From Calothrix sp. 336/3 (GTDB taxonomy: Bacteria > Cyanobacteriota > Cyanobacteriia > Cyanobacteriales > Nostocaceae), in contig NZ_CP011382.1 in NCBI RefSeq assembly GCF_000734895.2, forward strand, positions 2,706,700 through 2,770,699: a DNA stretch of 64,000 nucleotides. Reading direction: 5' to 3'. The notes below the pieces were generated by a model. The model ran no database searches. It had not been told where the DNA came from and worked only from the letters and a program-made list of their open reading frames with translations. A program made the translations under genes and the position numbers. This document shows, in pieces, positions 62,826-64,000 of the stretch. The stretch's first letter is position 1; each line of letters opens with the position of its first letter.

Positions 62826-63392
62826 ATGGTCGCTAATCCTCAATTTCCCCATATGACGAGACAAGAGTACCTAGAATGGGAAGCCAATCAGGAACTCAGG
62901 TATGAGTATATTGATGGAGAAGTTTGGGCAATGACAGGGGGAACAAAACCCCATAATCGGATTGCTCTCAATTTTGCGACATCCCTAGATACATTCCTCG
63001 CAGGAAAGGGTTGTGATGTCTATATCAATGATGTGAAGGTGCAAATTTCTGCCCTCAATTCCTACCATTATCCTGATGTTGTCGTCACCTGTGATGCTAG
63101 GGATAGGGAGTCTAACGACTTGGTACAATATCCTTGTTTAATTATCGAAGTTTTATCCCCTTCCACGGAAACCTTTGATAGAGGTAAAAAATTTGCTCGC
63201 TATCGACAAATTCCCACCCTAAAAGAATATATCCTGATCGCATCAGAAGAAATTTGTGTGGATTGTTTTCGTAGAGGTGAGCAAGGATTATGGATATATT
63301 CTAGCTATACCCCTGAAGACAAATTAACCCTGGAAACTTTGGGTTTCTCCATATATGTTAAAGATTTGTATCGCCAAGTAAATTTTAAATAA
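62826..63392 (+). CDS. Uma2-family (DUF820) protein
   Basis: A 188-residue Uma2/DUF820 protein with the classic layout: TRQEYLEWEANQELRYEYID, GEVWAMTGGTKPHNRIALNF, then the nuclease-like core DVVVTCDARDRES and CLIIEVLSPSTETFDRGKKF, and RQIPTLKEYILI. The Asp and Glu of the PD-(D/E)XK fold appear intact. Function unproven. It is transcribed toward ureB and stops 6 bp from its end. Confidence 0.9.
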   Translation: MVANPQFPHMTRQEYLEWEANQELRYEYIDGEVWAMTGGTKPHNRIALNFATSLDTFLAGKGCDVYINDVKVQISALNSYHYPDVVVTCDARDRESNDLVQYPCLIIEVLSPSTETFDRGKKFARYRQIPTLKEYILIASEEICVDCFRRGEQGLWIYSSYTPEDKLTLETLGFSIYVKDLYRQVNFK

Positions 63393-63398
63393 GGCTAT

Positions 63399-63767
63399 TT
63401 ACTTTTTCTTCTTTTCTTTCTGCTTGTCTTTTCCCTTCTTCCCAAAATTTTTATCAGCTTCTAAACTATCATTAATTAACCCATTGAAACCGTATACCTG
63501 TCGGGAACCCACCAAAGGAACAAGGGTGATTTCCTTTTCATCTCCCGGTTCAAATCTGACAGCAGTACCCGCAGGAATATCTAAACGCATTCCCCTCGCA
63601 GATTCTCTGGGAAATTGCAGTGCGGAATTAACTTCAAAAAAGTGGAAATGGGAACCGACTTGAATTGGGCGATCGCCACTATTTGCTACTAATAATTTTA
63701 CAGTTTCCCTGCCTGCATTTAATTCAATTTCGCCATCCGCCACAATATATTCACCTGGTATCATCAT
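63399..63767 (-). CDS. ureB: Urease subunit beta
   Basis: A 122-residue small urease subunit. Family stretches: [60 protein letters not shown] Lys-rich tail ([10 protein letters not shown]) extends the usual end. It lies 27 bp after ureA. Its expected partner ureC is 1.6 kb away past two opposing genes. Confidence 0.95.
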   Translation of the reverse strand: MMIPGEYIVADGEIELNAGRETVKLLVANSGDRPIQVGSHFHFFEVNSALQFPRESARGMRLDIPAGTAVRFEPGDEKEITLVPLVGSRQVYGFNGLINDSLEADKNFGKKGKDKQKEKKKK

Positions 63768-63794
63768 TCCCCCCTCTAACCATATAGCTAATAC

Positions 63795-64000
63795 CTACCG
63801 AATGGGATTATGTACCGTCACCAACTTAGTACCATCAGGAAAAGTCGCTTCTACCTGTACCTCGTGAATCATCTCTGGTACACCTACCATCACTTCATCG
63901 TGAGTCAATAAAGTAGTACCATAGCTCATCAATTCTGCCACGGTTCTACCATCCCTCGCACCTTCTAAAATTGCCGCAGAAATGTAAGCCACAGCTTCTG
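63795..64000 (-). CDS. ureA: Urease subunit gamma, C-terminal part (cut by window end)
   Basis: The last 68 residues of the urease gamma subunit. [20 protein letters not shown] is the diagnostic segment, followed by [20 protein letters not shown] and the end VTVHNPIR. The frame is open to the window edge, so the N-terminus lies outside. Confidence 0.94.
   Translation of the reverse strand, partial: EAVAYISAAILEGARDGRTVAELMSYGTTLLTHDEVMVGVPEMIHEVQVEATFPDGTKLVTVHNPIR

Noticed and set aside
1..64000. CRISPR array
   Set aside because: Repeated GCGATCGC octamers are HIP1 sites, irregularly spaced; no array of regular direct repeats and spacers was seen.

Overview
The window looks like the chromosome of a cyanobacterium, most likely a filamentous Nostocales-type strain. 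HIP1 octamers (GCGATCGC) are scattered throughout. The gene content also fits: a Mo-nitrogenase C-terminal-type protein, an orthocaspase homologue, KGK and DUF3574 proteins, and the tig-clpP-clpX and asd-dapA-rnj groups. The genus cannot be fixed from the sequence alone.

Layout. 1-3080: host genes for NAD synthesis (end of nadA, nadC) and a membrane protein of unknown role. 3081-21465: an integrated element of about 18.3 kb, bounded by a 47-bp duplication of the 3' part of a tRNA-Lys(CTT) gene whose intact copy lies at 21421-21492. 21493-33030: ABC exporter, small secreted proteins, a methyltransferase, a DhaM-HPr-EI phosphotransferase fusion, an FAD enzyme, a 120-bp MITE, def and an HtrA-type protease. 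33189-36641: dnaA, a DnaA-box cluster that is very probably oriC, and dnaN. 36661-45262: regulators, an S1-domain protein, hydrolases, and clpX, clpP and tig. 46280-50446: asd, dapA and RNase J. 50596-51830: a decayed permease gene. 52185-60063: Mo-nitro_C protein, a catalytically altered orthocaspase, rpmF, a molybdopterin enzyme, an aldehyde dehydrogenase, a hybrid sensor kinase and a Uma2 protein. 60097-64000: ureC, ureB and ureA, with two nuclease-like genes on the other strand between ureC and ureB.

The most interesting part is the integrated element. Its rightward module (16.7-21.3 kb) has a ribbon-helix-helix type regulator with three operator-like repeats, a KGK protein, a DnaB-N/RepA-type helicase gene that carries an iteron cluster and an 18-bp dyad inside its own coding sequence (a likely replication origin), and a tyrosine integrase. 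Its leftward module (16.4-3.3 kb) is a tightly packed, often overlapping gene string. It encodes a DEDDh exonuclease, small zinc-ribbon proteins, a membrane-anchored ATPase with two membrane partners, an 885-residue protein with a glycine-rich hydrophobic region and a (Pro-Asn)30 linker, several small beta-rich proteins, a LamG-type lectin domain protein, a holin-like protein and an M15 peptidase endolysin, ending at a terminator. The receptor-binding-like and lysis-like genes argue for a virus, but I recognise no terminase, portal, HK97-type capsid or tail gene. I therefore propose an undescribed type of temperate, plasmid-capable, probably non-tailed cyanobacterial virus or virus-like element. 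That is inference and needs structural homology searches and induction tests.
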